The position numbers and the translations under genes were made by a program. A DNA stretch of 64,000 nucleotides from an uncultured Clostridia bacterium (GTDB lineage: Bacteria > Bacillota > Clostridia > Christensenellales > Borkfalkiaceae): assembly GCA_934271255.1 (NCBI GenBank), contig CAKQQS010000001.1:353392-417391 (forward strand), given 5' to 3'. Positions within the stretch are counted from its first letter, which is position 1, and the number at the start of each line of letters is the position of its first letter. The notes beneath the pieces were generated by a model that was not told the DNA's origin, did no database searches, and was given only the letters and a program-made list of their open reading frames with translations. Positions 7,954 to 15,667 of the stretch are shown here, piece after piece.

Positions 7954-8402
7954 TTCGCTTCACCTACCTCTTGCTTATTTACGTTCTCTTCCAACATTGC
8001 TTTGGTTACGAACTTTGTCTTGATGGGAAGTTTGCTCCCCGCAAGACGCATTGCTTCTTTCGCCGTCGCTTCGTCAACGCCCGCCATTTCAAACAATACT
8101 CTGCCGGGTTTTACTACCGCTACCCAGTATTCTACCGAACCCTTACCGCTACCCATACGGCTGTCCGCGGGTTTTTTCGTTATGGGTTTGTGGGGGAATA
8201 TGTCAATCCATACTTGTCCGCCACGTTTGATAAATCTGGTCATCGCGACACGCGCCGCTTCTATCTGGTTGGATTTTATCCAAGCCGGTTCCATAGCAAC
8301 CAAACCGTATTCGCCGTAAGCAACCTTGTTGCCCTTGTTGCACTTTCCGGTCATTCTGCCTCTATGAACCATTCTTCTTTTCACTCTCTTCGGCATTAAC
8401 AT
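7950..8402 (-). CDS. rplP: 50S ribosomal protein L16
   Basis: L16, about 150 aa, organises the A-site tRNA binding region. It contains MPKRVKRRMVHRGRMTGK, GGQVWIDIFPHKPITKKP, MGSGKGSVEYWVAVVKPGRV and FEMAGVDEATAKEAMRLA. GGAGGCG lies upstream of two in-frame ATG codons (8402 and 8396); the family normally starts at the second (MPKR), but the ribosome-binding site is closer to the first. Confidence 0.97.
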   Translation of the reverse strand: MLMPKRVKRRMVHRGRMTGKCNKGNKVAYGEYGLVAMEPAWIKSNQIEAARVAMTRFIKRGGQVWIDIFPHKPITKKPADSRMGSGKGSVEYWVAVVKPGRVLFEMAGVDEATAKEAMRLAGSKLPIKTKFVTKAMLEENVNKQEVGEAK

Positions 8403-8403
8403 A

Positions 8404-9069
8404 TCAGTTTTCGCCTCCTACTGTCTTTTTTGCGGGAGCGCCGATGATTTCGCCTTTGTATATCCATGCTTTAACGCCTACTACGCCGAACGTCGTATGC
8501 GCTTCCGCAAAGCCGTAATCAATGTCCGCTCTTAAAGTTTGAAGGGGGATACTTCCGTCGTGATAACCTTCCGTACGAGCGATTTCCGCTCCGTCGAGTC
8601 TTCCGCCTACGGATACCTTAACACCCTTTACGTTGCTTCTCATAGCCCTGCCGATTGCTTGTTTCATAGCGCGTCTGAACGAAACTCTCTTTTCGAGTTG
8701 AGCCGCGATAGACTCAGCGATAAGTTGAGCGTCCGCGTCGGGTTTCTTGACTTCTACTACGTTGATTGCAATTTGCTTCGCCTTAGTAATCTTAGCGATA
8801 TCTTTCTTTATTTTTTCGATTTCGCTGCCTTGTTTGCCGATAAGTACCGCAGGTCTTGCCGTGTATACGGTAATCGTAACTCTGCCTACTACTCTTTCGA
8901 TAACGATTTTGGAAATAGCAGCCGAATAATACGTCTTTTTGATATAATTTCTTATAACGTTATCTTCTTTAATGTATGCGCCGAAATCCTTTTTGGAAGC
9001 GTACCATTGAGAATCCCAGCCTTTTATAATTCCGACTCTTAATCCGTTAGGGTTAACTTTTTGTCCCAT
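8404..9069 (-). CDS. rpsC: 30S ribosomal protein S3
   Basis: S3, 221 aa, at the mRNA entry site and part of the ribosomal helicase. It starts MGQKVNPNGLRVGIIKGWDSQWYASKKD-like, with the KH domain motif VLIGKQGSEIEKIKKDI (about residues 75-95) and the C-terminal domain with GAEIARTEGYHDGSIPLQTLRADIDYG. Only one base separates its stop from the rplP start region. Confidence 0.98.
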   Translation of the reverse strand: MGQKVNPNGLRVGIIKGWDSQWYASKKDFGAYIKEDNVIRNYIKKTYYSAAISKIVIERVVGRVTITVYTARPAVLIGKQGSEIEKIKKDIAKITKAKQIAINVVEVKKPDADAQLIAESIAAQLEKRVSFRRAMKQAIGRAMRSNVKGVKVSVGGRLDGAEIARTEGYHDGSIPLQTLRADIDYGFAEAHTTFGVVGVKAWIYKGEIIGAPAKKTVGGEN

Positions 9070-9081
9070 TTTCGCGCCTCC

Positions 9082-9465
9082 TTACGCCTTTGCGTCCAAA
9101 ACCACCGTGATGTGGCTGGATCTCTTTAAGATGGAGTATGCTCTGCCCTTGCTTACGGGTTGAACTCTCTTCATCGTGATGCCTTGATCTGCATAGCATT
9201 CCGCTACGAACATGTTTTCTTTCGTCATGTTCTTGAACTCCGCGTTCGCGCCTGCCGATTTCAAAACTTTAAGAATGTATTCGCACGCCGATTTCGGAGT
9301 GTTTTCCAAAATCGCAACCGCTTCTACGTAATCCTTTCCTCTGATCAAATCAAGTACGGGTCTGACTTTATAAGGAGAGATCCTGACGTGCTTTGCGCAC
9401 GCTCTCGGTCTGATATCTTTATTTTCACGTATTTTACGTGTTTTTTCTTTCATATTCTTAGCCAT
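9082..9465 (-). CDS. rplV: 50S ribosomal protein L22
   Basis: L22, 127 aa, whose beta-hairpin lines the exit tunnel. The first 20 or so residues are a Lys-rich extension; the fold begins at RACAKHVRISPYKVRPVLDLIRG-like sequence. The tunnel hairpin covers VAECYADQGITMKRVQPVSKGRA. Macrolide-relevant residues are in this loop, with no obvious insertion or deletion. Confidence 0.97.
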   Translation of the reverse strand: MAKNMKEKTRKIRENKDIRPRACAKHVRISPYKVRPVLDLIRGKDYVEAVAILENTPKSACEYILKVLKSAGANAEFKNMTKENMFVAECYADQGITMKRVQPVSKGRAYSILKRSSHITVVLDAKA

Positions 9466-9481
9466 TTATGAATCCTCCCTA

Positions 9482-9757
9482 TTATTTACCGGTAGTCTTG
9501 GAACCGCCGTGCCCTTTGAAGGTTCTGGTAGGAGCGAATTCGCCGAGTTTACAGCCGACCATATCTTCGGTTATATATACGGGAACGTGCTTTCTGCCGT
9601 CGTGTACCGCTATCGTGTGTCCAACCATTTCGGGGAAAATAGTAGACGCTCTGGACCATGTCTTTAATACTTTCTTTTCGTTCTTTGCGTTAAGTTCGTT
9701 GATTCTTCTCATCAACGCTTCTTCAACGTAAGGGCCTTTTTTAACACTTCTACTCAT
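9482..9757 (-). CDS. rpsS: 30S ribosomal protein S19
   Basis: S19, 91 aa, in the 30S head contacting the A-site finger and S13. It begins MSRSVKKGPYVEEALMRRI and has the signature GHTIAVHDGRKHVPVYITEDMVG followed by LGEFAPTRTFKGH. Length and gene order (rplB-rpsS-rplV) are standard. Confidence 0.99.
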   Translation of the reverse strand: MSRSVKKGPYVEEALMRRINELNAKNEKKVLKTWSRASTIFPEMVGHTIAVHDGRKHVPVYITEDMVGCKLGEFAPTRTFKGHGGSKTTGK

Positions 9758-9770
9758 TTTTCATCCTCCA

Positions 9771-10598
9771 TCAGTTGATTCTCTTAATGATCATCTTGTT
9801 GCTCTTGTTCTTATGCTTTCTCGTCTTGTATCCGAGTGCGGGTTTACCCCAAGGAGTCATAGGACCTGCGTGTCCTACGGGCGACTTGCCTTCACCACCG
9901 CCGTGCGGGTGATCGCACGGGTTCATTACCGAACCTCTTACGGTAGGACGAATACCTAAATATCTCGTCTTGCCCGCCTTACCCAAATTTACGATTTCGT
10001 GTTCGACGTTGCCTACCTGACCGATAGTCGCCTTGCACGCTACGAGAACGTATCTCATTTCGCCGCTGGGCAAACGAAGAGTCGCGTATTTGCCTTCTTT
10101 CGCCATAAGTTGCGCCGACATACCTGCCGCTCTTACGAGTTGCGCGCCCTTACCCGGTTGAAGTTCTACGTTGTGTACGAACGTACCTACGGGAATGTTG
10201 GTAAGCGGCAAGCAGTTACCTACTTTAATATCCGCGTCCGCTCCGCTGAGAACTACGTCGCCTACGTTCAAGCCTACGGGCGCGAGAATGTATCTCTTTT
10301 CGCCGTCTGCGTAGTAAAGCAACGCGATGTTAGCCGTTCTGTTGGGATCGTATTCGATCGTCTTTACGGTTGCGGGGATTCCGTCTTTGTTTCTTTTGAA
10401 ATCTATAATACGGTATTTTCTTCTGTTACCGCCGCCGATATGACGAACGGTGATTTTACCTTGCGAGTTTCTACCGCCGCTATGTCTTTGATCTTCAAGG
10501 AGAGATCTTTCGGGTTTAGTTGCCGTTATTTCTTCGTACGCGCTTACGGACATAAATCTGCGAGCGGCGGAAGTCGGCTTATATCTCTTTATAGCCAT
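9771..10598 (-). CDS. rplB: 50S ribosomal protein L2
   Basis: L2, 275 aa, needed for subunit association and peptidyl transferase. It begins MAIKRYKPTSAARRFMSV and has the C-terminal signature VRGSVMNPCDHPHGGGEGK, which includes the conserved His near the catalytic centre, and the basic tail GYKTRKHKNKSNKMIIKR. Start and order are standard. Confidence 0.99.
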   Translation of the reverse strand: MAIKRYKPTSAARRFMSVSAYEEITATKPERSLLEDQRHSGGRNSQGKITVRHIGGGNRRKYRIIDFKRNKDGIPATVKTIEYDPNRTANIALLYYADGEKRYILAPVGLNVGDVVLSGADADIKVGNCLPLTNIPVGTFVHNVELQPGKGAQLVRAAGMSAQLMAKEGKYATLRLPSGEMRYVLVACKATIGQVGNVEHEIVNLGKAGKTRYLGIRPTVRGSVMNPCDHPHGGGEGKSPVGHAGPMTPWGKPALGYKTRKHKNKSNKMIIKRIN

Positions 10599-10618
10599 TA
10601 TCTATTCCTCCGTAATTA

Positions 10619-10909
10619 TTAAGACAACGAATCGAAGAACTCGATTGACTTGCTGTCTTTTTTGAGTTGAACGATGGCTTTCTTATAAGCGGGGGTGTAA
10701 CCTGCGTTCTTGCCCATTCTCTTTAACTTACCGTCAACGTTCATAGTGTTTACTTTTTCTACTTTTACGCCGAAAAGTTCTTCTATCGCTAATTTAATCT
10801 GAACTTTGTTAGCATCGTTCTTTACGACGAAAGTGTATTTCTTATCCGCGATGCCCGCGTAACTTTTTTCCGAAAGAATCGGTCTTAAAATAATATCTTG
10901 TGCGTTCAT
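10619..10909 (-). CDS. rplW: 50S ribosomal protein L23
   Basis: L23, 96 aa, docking site for trigger factor and SRP at the tunnel exit. It has ILRPILSEKSYAGIADKKY at the N-terminus and the extended loop GKLKRMGKNAGYTPAYKKAIVQL. The start overlaps the rplD stop by one base, so L4 and L23 are likely coupled. Confidence 0.98.
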   Translation of the reverse strand: MNAQDIILRPILSEKSYAGIADKKYTFVVKNDANKVQIKLAIEELFGVKVEKVNTMNVDGKLKRMGKNAGYTPAYKKAIVQLKKDSKSIEFFDSLS

Positions 10910-11535
10910 TATTCTCCGTAAACCTCCTCTAATTTTTCAACGGCGGCTTTCGACATAACGACTTTCGCATATCTTACTACGTCGTAAGTATTGATTAAGT
11001 CTACGTTTATCGTTTCGACGCCTTGAAGGTTGGATGCCGCTCTTCTTGCGTTAACGTTTTCTCCGTCGAGTACCAACAAAACGGTCTTATCGAAACCGAA
11101 CGCTTTGTTGAACGCTACCATTTCTTTCGTCTTGGGCGCCGCAAAATCGAACTTGTCGACGATTACTACGTTGTTTTCTCTTACCTTTTCGGATAACGCG
11201 GAGAAAAGCGCGACTCTCTTCGCAGTGCTGTTTACTTTCTTCGAGAAATCTCTCGACTTCGGCGCGAATACTACTCCGCCGTGTACCCATTGCGGACTTC
11301 TGATAGAGCCTTGTCTTGCTCTGCCCGTTCCCTTTTGTCTCCACGGTTTTCTTCCGCCGCCTCTTACTTCGCTTCTCGTAAGAGTGCTTTTAGTTCCTTG
11401 TCTTTCGTTTGCGAGTCTCGCTACAACTACTTGATGAATAAGCGCTTCGTTGTAATCCATACCGAACAAATTATCGTTCAATTGAATATCGCCGACAGCC
11501 TTTGCTTTCATATCATATAATTTTAAACTTGGCAT
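10909..11535 (-). CDS. rplD: 50S ribosomal protein L4
   Basis: L4, 208 aa, lines the exit tunnel and in some bacteria regulates the S10 operon. The long tunnel loop is seen as TLTRSEVRGGGRKPWRQKGT with GRARQGSIRSPQWVHGGVVF after it. The C-terminal Rossmann-like part is complete. Whether L4 regulates this operon cannot be read from the sequence, but a structured leader is present upstream of rpsJ. Confidence 0.98.
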   Translation of the reverse strand: MPSLKLYDMKAKAVGDIQLNDNLFGMDYNEALIHQVVVARLANERQGTKSTLTRSEVRGGGRKPWRQKGTGRARQGSIRSPQWVHGGVVFAPKSRDFSKKVNSTAKRVALFSALSEKVRENNVVIVDKFDFAAPKTKEMVAFNKAFGFDKTVLLVLDGENVNARRAASNLQGVETINVDLINTYDVVRYAKVVMSKAAVEKLEEVYGE

Positions 11536-11547
11536 ATCTTATTCTCC

Positions 11548-12174
11548 TTACGCTTTTACGCTCGTTCTTATCGTAACGATGCCCTTAACCGGTCCCGGTA
11601 TCGCGCCTTTGATTAAAAGAGCGTTTCTGGCAACGTCTACCTTAACGATTTCAAGGTTTTGAACGGTTACGTTTTCGTGTCCGTATTGACCTGCCATGTG
11701 CTTGTTCTTGAAAACTCTGCTGGGACTGCTGTTCGCGCCCATAGAACCTACTTCTCTGTGTACGGGGCCTACGCCGTGCGTTTCTTTAAGTCTTTGGTTG
11801 TTCCATCTCTTAATTACGCCCGTGAACCCGTGTCCTTTCGTAACGCCCGAAACGTCTACTTTGTCGCCCGCCGCGAATATATCGCACGATACGACGTCGC
11901 CTACGTTGTATTCGTTATCGTTTCTGAACTCTTTCAACGTTCTTTGGGGTTTTACGCCCGCTTTCTTGAATTGTCCGAGCGCGGGTTTGTTCAAAACCTT
12001 TTCGCTTACTTCGTCGAATCCGAGTTTTACTGCCTTATAGCCGTCCTTTTCAACCGTCTTTACCTGAACGACGGGACACGGACCTGCTTCTACTACCGTG
12101 ACGGGAATTACTTTGCCGTCTTGGGTAAATACCTGCGTCATACCCAACTTTCTGCCAATGATTGCTTTACTCAT
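11548..12174 (-). CDS. rplC: 50S ribosomal protein L3
   Basis: L3, 208 aa, an early assembly protein reaching the peptidyl transferase centre. It starts MSKAIIGRKLGMTQVFTQDG and has the signature GHGFTGVIKRWNNQRLKETH and SSPSRVFKNKHMAGQYGHENV, including the conserved Gln that is methylated in some species. It is second in the S10 operon. Confidence 0.98.
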   Translation of the reverse strand: MSKAIIGRKLGMTQVFTQDGKVIPVTVVEAGPCPVVQVKTVEKDGYKAVKLGFDEVSEKVLNKPALGQFKKAGVKPQRTLKEFRNDNEYNVGDVVSCDIFAAGDKVDVSGVTKGHGFTGVIKRWNNQRLKETHGVGPVHREVGSMGANSSPSRVFKNKHMAGQYGHENVTVQNLEIVKVDVARNALLIKGAIPGPVKGIVTIRTSVKA

Positions 12175-12206
12175 AGATAAAGTTCACCTCCGATTTTATT
12201 TCCTGA

Positions 12207-12506
12207 TTATAATTTAATCTTGATATCTACGCCTGCGGGAAGATGTATCGTGTCAAGAAGTTTAATGTTGGGAGAATAGATATCGATAAGTCTTTTGTGC
12301 GTTCTCAATTCGAATTGCTCCCTGCTGTCCTTGTGTTTGAACGGCGAACGAAGAATAGTAACTATTTCCTTTTCCGTGGGAAGGGGAATAGGTCCGCTTA
12401 TTTTCGCGCCCGCTTCTTTCATCGTGTTAACGATTTTTTCTGCCGCTTGGTCTACCATCTCGTGATCGTAAGATACAAGTTTAATTCTGATTTTTTGACT
12501 TGCCAT
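12207..12506 (-). CDS. rpsJ: 30S ribosomal protein S10
   Basis: S10 (NusE), 99 aa, a 30S head protein that also links NusG and the ribosome. It has IRIKLVSYDHEMVDQAAEKI, the loop GPIPLPTEKEIVTILRSPFKHKDSREQFE, and LIDIYSPN with the C-terminal beta strand. It is the first gene of the whole 12-kb cluster, about 260 nt downstream of the predicted start of transcription. Confidence 0.99.
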   Translation of the reverse strand: MASQKIRIKLVSYDHEMVDQAAEKIVNTMKEAGAKISGPIPLPTEKEIVTILRSPFKHKDSREQFELRTHKRLIDIYSPNIKLLDTIHLPAGVDIKIKL

Positions 12507-12598
12507 TTTTGTTACTCCTTTTTATACTAACGTTTGTTGATAACTTTGCCGTGTGTGTCGTAAAGTCGGTTATAAAAAAATCATTTGAAGAAATCTGT

Positions 12599-12627
12599 GT
12601 TTTTCGGCGCAACCCCGCCTTAAAAAC
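12599..12627 (-). promoter_or_regulatory. Structured element in the S10-operon 5' leader
   Basis: On the minus transcript GTTTTT, AA, GGCG, a GGGTTG loop, CGCC, G and AAAAAC form a two-part hairpin within the roughly 260-nt leader between the promoter and rpsJ. A second imperfect hairpin (GCGAGA... TCTCTTGC) lies near 12672-12693. No U-run follows, so this is not a simple terminator. An autoregulatory role for a ribosomal protein is inference. Confidence 0.45.
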
Positions 12628-12771
12628 GATTGTGCAAATGATAACTTAAAACCCTTTTAAAAGTTGTTAGTCGCAAGAGATCAACGTTCTCGCATTTGTC
12701 AACGGAAATTATCTGTCTTTTTACGGTTTTTCAGTAACTTTCCGCATCAACCCATATTACACAGCCTAGAT

Positions 12772-12800
12772 ATTTTAACAAAATAAGTAAATATTGTCAA
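12772..12800 (-). promoter_or_regulatory. Sigma-A promoter of the S10-spc-alpha operon
   Basis: Minus strand -35 TTGACA (12795-12800), 17-bp spacer, -10 TAAAAT (12772-12777). The upstream side is rich in A-tracts at regular spacing (12805-12850 on the plus strand reads as T-tracts), resembling an UP element. The expected start of transcription is near 12765. Confidence 0.85.
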
Positions 12801-13025
12801 ACGTTTTTCTTACGTTTTTCAATATTTTTTCAAACTTTTTTCAACCCACTAGATATTGTGCTTTTTATTCGTAAAAACCACTATTTTTTACGCCTTTTTG
12901 CCCGTTTTCGCGTCGAAACGATTATTTCGCCCCTTTTCTCATACGCGCATTCGCCCGAAAAACCGCTTGTTTTAACGCCTTAGGACAACCCCTTTCGCCC
13001 GCGCGGCATATATAATGTATAAATA
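12801..13025. other. AT-rich intergenic stretch, no gene seen
   Basis: This stretch between the S10 promoter and the terminator of the guaB side has no open frame with a ribosome-binding site. The first 50 bases contain T-tracts that would form the upstream element of the S10 promoter; the rest shows no recognisable feature. Confidence 0.6.
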
Positions 13026-13055
13026 AAAGCGGTTCGCCGTACGACAAACCGCTTT
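13026..13055 (-). terminator. Intrinsic terminator downstream of the DUF1858 gene
   Basis: AAAGCGGTT and AACCGCTTT form a stem with further pairing in the loop; U-rich sequence follows on both strands (TTTTATTTAT on minus, TTTTT on plus). It ends the guaB-side transcript before the S10 promoter. Confidence 0.8.
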
Positions 13056-13102
13056 TTACGTTGTTTTTGTTCCTTGCTCTTTAAAACGAAAAAATAACTA
13101 TA

Positions 13103-13294
13103 TTATATTCCTTCGTTTAACTCTTCGAGCATCTTATCCAAATCCGCGCCGTGAACGTCCGCCGCTTCGCCGACCGTTTCGCCGTGAGCAAGCGCGCAAC
13201 CTAAACAGTGCATTCCGTTTTTCATAAGTATTTCTCCCGCCTTGGGATTGATTTCGATTGCTTCCGCAATCAAAGTGTCTGCCGTTATTTTCAT
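13103..13294 (-). CDS. DUF1858 redox-disulfide protein (hybrid-cluster-protein-associated type)
   Basis: A 63-aa protein with the DUF1858 pattern: helix MKITADTLIAEAIEINPKAG, then MKNGMHCLGCALAHGETVGEAA with a CxxC motif (Cys30, Cys33). Small proteins of this family often sit beside hybrid cluster protein or other redox genes in anaerobes and are thought to be redox or cluster-handling accessories. Here none of those partners is adjacent; the neighbour upstream is guaB, 70 bp away. A GGAGATAAT ribosome-binding site precedes the ATG. The biochemical function is not known. Confidence 0.85.
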   Translation of the reverse strand: MKITADTLIAEAIEINPKAGEILMKNGMHCLGCALAHGETVGEAADVHGADLDKMLEELNEGI

Positions 13295-13364
13295 AATATT
13301 ATCTCCTTTTATATATCCGTTTATATTTATCGGGTTTTTTATAAAATCCGATTACGTTTCAGCA

Positions 13365-14819
13365 TTAAAACTTGGGGCTGTAATTCGGCGCTTCTTTTGT
13401 AATCGAAATGTCGTGCGGGTGAGATTCGAGCAACGCGGCGTTGGTGATTTTGGTGAACACCGCGTTCTTTCTCATATCGTCTATCGTCGGCTGACCGCAG
13501 TAGCCCATACCCGAACGCAAACCGCCCATAAGCTGGAATACTATTTCGCCCAAAGGTCCGCTGTAAGGAACGCGCCCTTCAACCCCTTCGGGTACCAACT
13601 TCTTCGCGCCTTCCTGAAAATATCTGTCGCTGCTTCCCTTCGCCATAGCGGCAAGACTTCCCATGCCCCTATACGCTTTGAAAGACCTTCCCTGATATAT
13701 TTCGAGTTCGCCCGGACTTTCAAGACAGCCCGCGAACAAACTTCCTATCATAACCGCCGACGCGCCCGCGCCGATCGCTTTCGTTATATCTCCGCTGTAC
13801 TTGATACCGCCGTCGGCGATAATGCGTTTGCCGTACTTGTCCGCTTCTTCCGCGCAGTCCATAACCGCCGTAAGTTGAGGCACGCCGATACCCGCGACGA
13901 TTCTCGTAGTACAAATACTGCCCGGCCCTATACCTACCTTAACGACGTCCGCGCCCGCTTCGATTAAATCTCTCGTCGCTTCTTTCGTCGCAACGTTGCC
14001 CGCCACGACGGGTAACGACGGGAATCTCTTTTTGACTTCGCCGACCAACTGAATTACGTTCGCGCTGTGTCCGTGCGCCGTGTCGATTGCGATTATATCT
14101 ACTTTCGACTTAACGAGTTCTTCGACGCGTTCAAAGGTGTTTGCGGCAATACCGACCGCCGCGCCGACGAGCAATCTGCCGTTTTTGTCTTTCGCGCTGT
14201 GCGGAAACTGAATCGCCTTTTCTATATCTTTAATGGTAATAAGTCCTTTCAGGTACCCTTCGTCGTCGACGATAGGCAACTTTTCTATTCTGTGTTTGCC
14301 TAAAATCTTTTGCGCTTCGTCGAGAGAAGTACCTACCTTTGCGGTTATAAGTCCCGTTTTGGTCATTACGTTGTCGATAGGCTGATTGTAGTTCGTTTCA
14401 AACCGCAAATCTCTGTTCGTGAGAATACCTACGAGTTTACCGTGTTTCGTAATGGGAACGCCGCTTATCTTATACTTTTCCATCAAAGCGACGGCTTCGC
14501 TCACCATATTGTGCGGTTCCAAAAAGAACGGGTCGGTAATAACTCCGTGTTCGCTTCTTTTAACCTTGTCTACGTGCGTAGCCTGTTCTTCGATAGACAT
14601 ATTCTTATGAATAAATCCAAGCCCGCCTTCTCTTGCGATTGCGATAGCGAGTCTGCTGTCGGTAACCGTGTCCATTGCGGCGGACAAAAGGGGAATGTTA
14701 AGTTTTACGTCTTTCGTAAGATACGTAGATAAATCGATACTGCTCGGCAATATTTTGCTCGCTTGCGGTATCAGCAACACGTCGTCGAAAGTAAGCGCTT
14801 CCTTGATAATTTTATTCAT
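13365..14819 (-). CDS. guaB: Inosine-5'-monophosphate dehydrogenase
   Basis: Oxidises IMP to XMP with NAD+, the first committed step of GMP synthesis. 484 aa. The barrel begins FDDVLLIPQASKILPS; two CBS domains occupy about residues 93-205; the active-site loop GIGPGSICTTRIVAG holds the catalytic Cys; IMP phosphate is bound by DGGIKYSGDITKA and GSLFAG; the mobile flap includes the distal Arg-containing segment after GVEGRVPYSG. It overlaps the upstream membrane-anchored protein gene by 8 bp and so is probably translated from the same message, starting at the promoter near 15570. Confidence 0.98.
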   Translation of the reverse strand: MNKIIKEALTFDDVLLIPQASKILPSSIDLSTYLTKDVKLNIPLLSAAMDTVTDSRLAIAIAREGGLGFIHKNMSIEEQATHVDKVKRSEHGVITDPFFLEPHNMVSEAVALMEKYKISGVPITKHGKLVGILTNRDLRFETNYNQPIDNVMTKTGLITAKVGTSLDEAQKILGKHRIEKLPIVDDEGYLKGLITIKDIEKAIQFPHSAKDKNGRLLVGAAVGIAANTFERVEELVKSKVDIIAIDTAHGHSANVIQLVGEVKKRFPSLPVVAGNVATKEATRDLIEAGADVVKVGIGPGSICTTRIVAGIGVPQLTAVMDCAEEADKYGKRIIADGGIKYSGDITKAIGAGASAVMIGSLFAGCLESPGELEIYQGRSFKAYRGMGSLAAMAKGSSDRYFQEGAKKLVPEGVEGRVPYSGPLGEIVFQLMGGLRSGMGYCGQPTIDDMRKNAVFTKITNAALLESHPHDISITKEAPNYSPKF

Positions 14820-15450
14820 TCGTTTCTCCTGAAAGTTTATTTACTAATTCTGTGAACAACGCTTTGTCGTTTTTAGCCAACTCGTCGTCTTCTATCGTGT
14901 CGGAGTTAATAAGAACTTCCAACTTTTCCAGCAACGTTTTCAATGCGGGAACGTCTTTCTTTTCCGCAACGTGATATATCAGCGAACGGAACACGTTATA
15001 CTCGCCGTACTCGTCCCCGCGTATTATCTCGTCGTACGCAAAGTTTATCGCCTGTTCGAATTGATTCGTTTCGTACAACGCAACCACGTAATCACCGCAA
15101 ATATAATCGCGGTAACTCCCCGCGTTGGTCAGGTCGCTTTCCTTGTCTTTCTTTTCGCAAAACGCGTCGAAATAATCGTATTCTATCATTTCTTTGGAAT
15201 ACTTTACGACGAGTTTGTCGTTATCGAGCCATTTTACCCGATATAAAAGTTTGTCCAAAGTAGAAAGACTTCCGTTTTTCTCGTATTCTTTACGGGTATA
15301 CCATACGCAAGTACGCTTATCGCCGAGAGTGTAACTAAGGTTAGCCATAACGCCCGGCGCGAACATCGAAAGCAGGGACACCACTATCAAAATAGCGGAC
15401 GTCAACAAACACAACGTGTATATTACCGTTCGTATAAACGTTTTCTTCAT
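14812..15450 (-). CDS. Unknown membrane-anchored protein upstream of guaB
   Basis: 212 aa from the ATG at 15450, which has a strong ribosome-binding site (GAAGGGGG, 7 nt upstream); a longer frame upstream has none. Residues about 7-29 form one hydrophobic segment, so the protein is probably anchored with its C-terminal domain outside. The rest is helical and charged, with two tetratricopeptide-like stretches (YDYFDAFCEKKD... and NQFEQAINFAYDEIIRGDEYGE...). I do not recognise a named family. Its stop lies inside the start of guaB. A scaffold or sensor role would be speculation. Confidence 0.75.
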   Translation of the reverse strand: MKKTFIRTVIYTLCLLTSAILIVVSLLSMFAPGVMANLSYTLGDKRTCVWYTRKEYEKNGSLSTLDKLLYRVKWLDNDKLVVKYSKEMIEYDYFDAFCEKKDKESDLTNAGSYRDYICGDYVVALYETNQFEQAINFAYDEIIRGDEYGEYNVFRSLIYHVAEKKDVPALKTLLEKLEVLINSDTIEDDELAKNDKALFTELVNKLSGETNE

Positions 15451-15556
15451 ATCCGTTCCCCCTTCTTTTTGTTTTTCGTTCCAAAGCAACGCAAAATCAT
15501 AAGCCGACCTTTCCGCCAAACCCGACGGACGATTACGCAACTTAAATATTTATAAC

Positions 15557-15585
15557 ATTCTATCACATACTTTACTTTTTGGCAA
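15557..15585 (-). promoter_or_regulatory. Promoter of the unknown protein-guaB operon
   Basis: Minus strand -35 TTGCCA (15580-15585), 17-bp spacer, -10 TAGAAT (15557-15562). It gives a leader of about 100 nt before the ATG at 15450. No purine-riboswitch-like sequence was recognised in the leader. Confidence 0.75.
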
Positions 15586-15611
15586 GCGGTTGCAACCATT
15601 TTAATTTGCAA

Positions 15612-15643
15612 AAAAGCATCGAGTTGATTTTCCCGATGCTTTT
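15612..15643 (-). terminator. Terminator downstream of the 15.7-kb lipoprotein gene
   Basis: AAAAGCATCG (15612-15621) pairs with CGATGCTTTT (15634-15643), a 10-bp stem with U-rich flanks on both strands. Confidence 0.85.
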
Positions 15644-15667
15644 CAGTTTATTCAGTCAACTATATCG

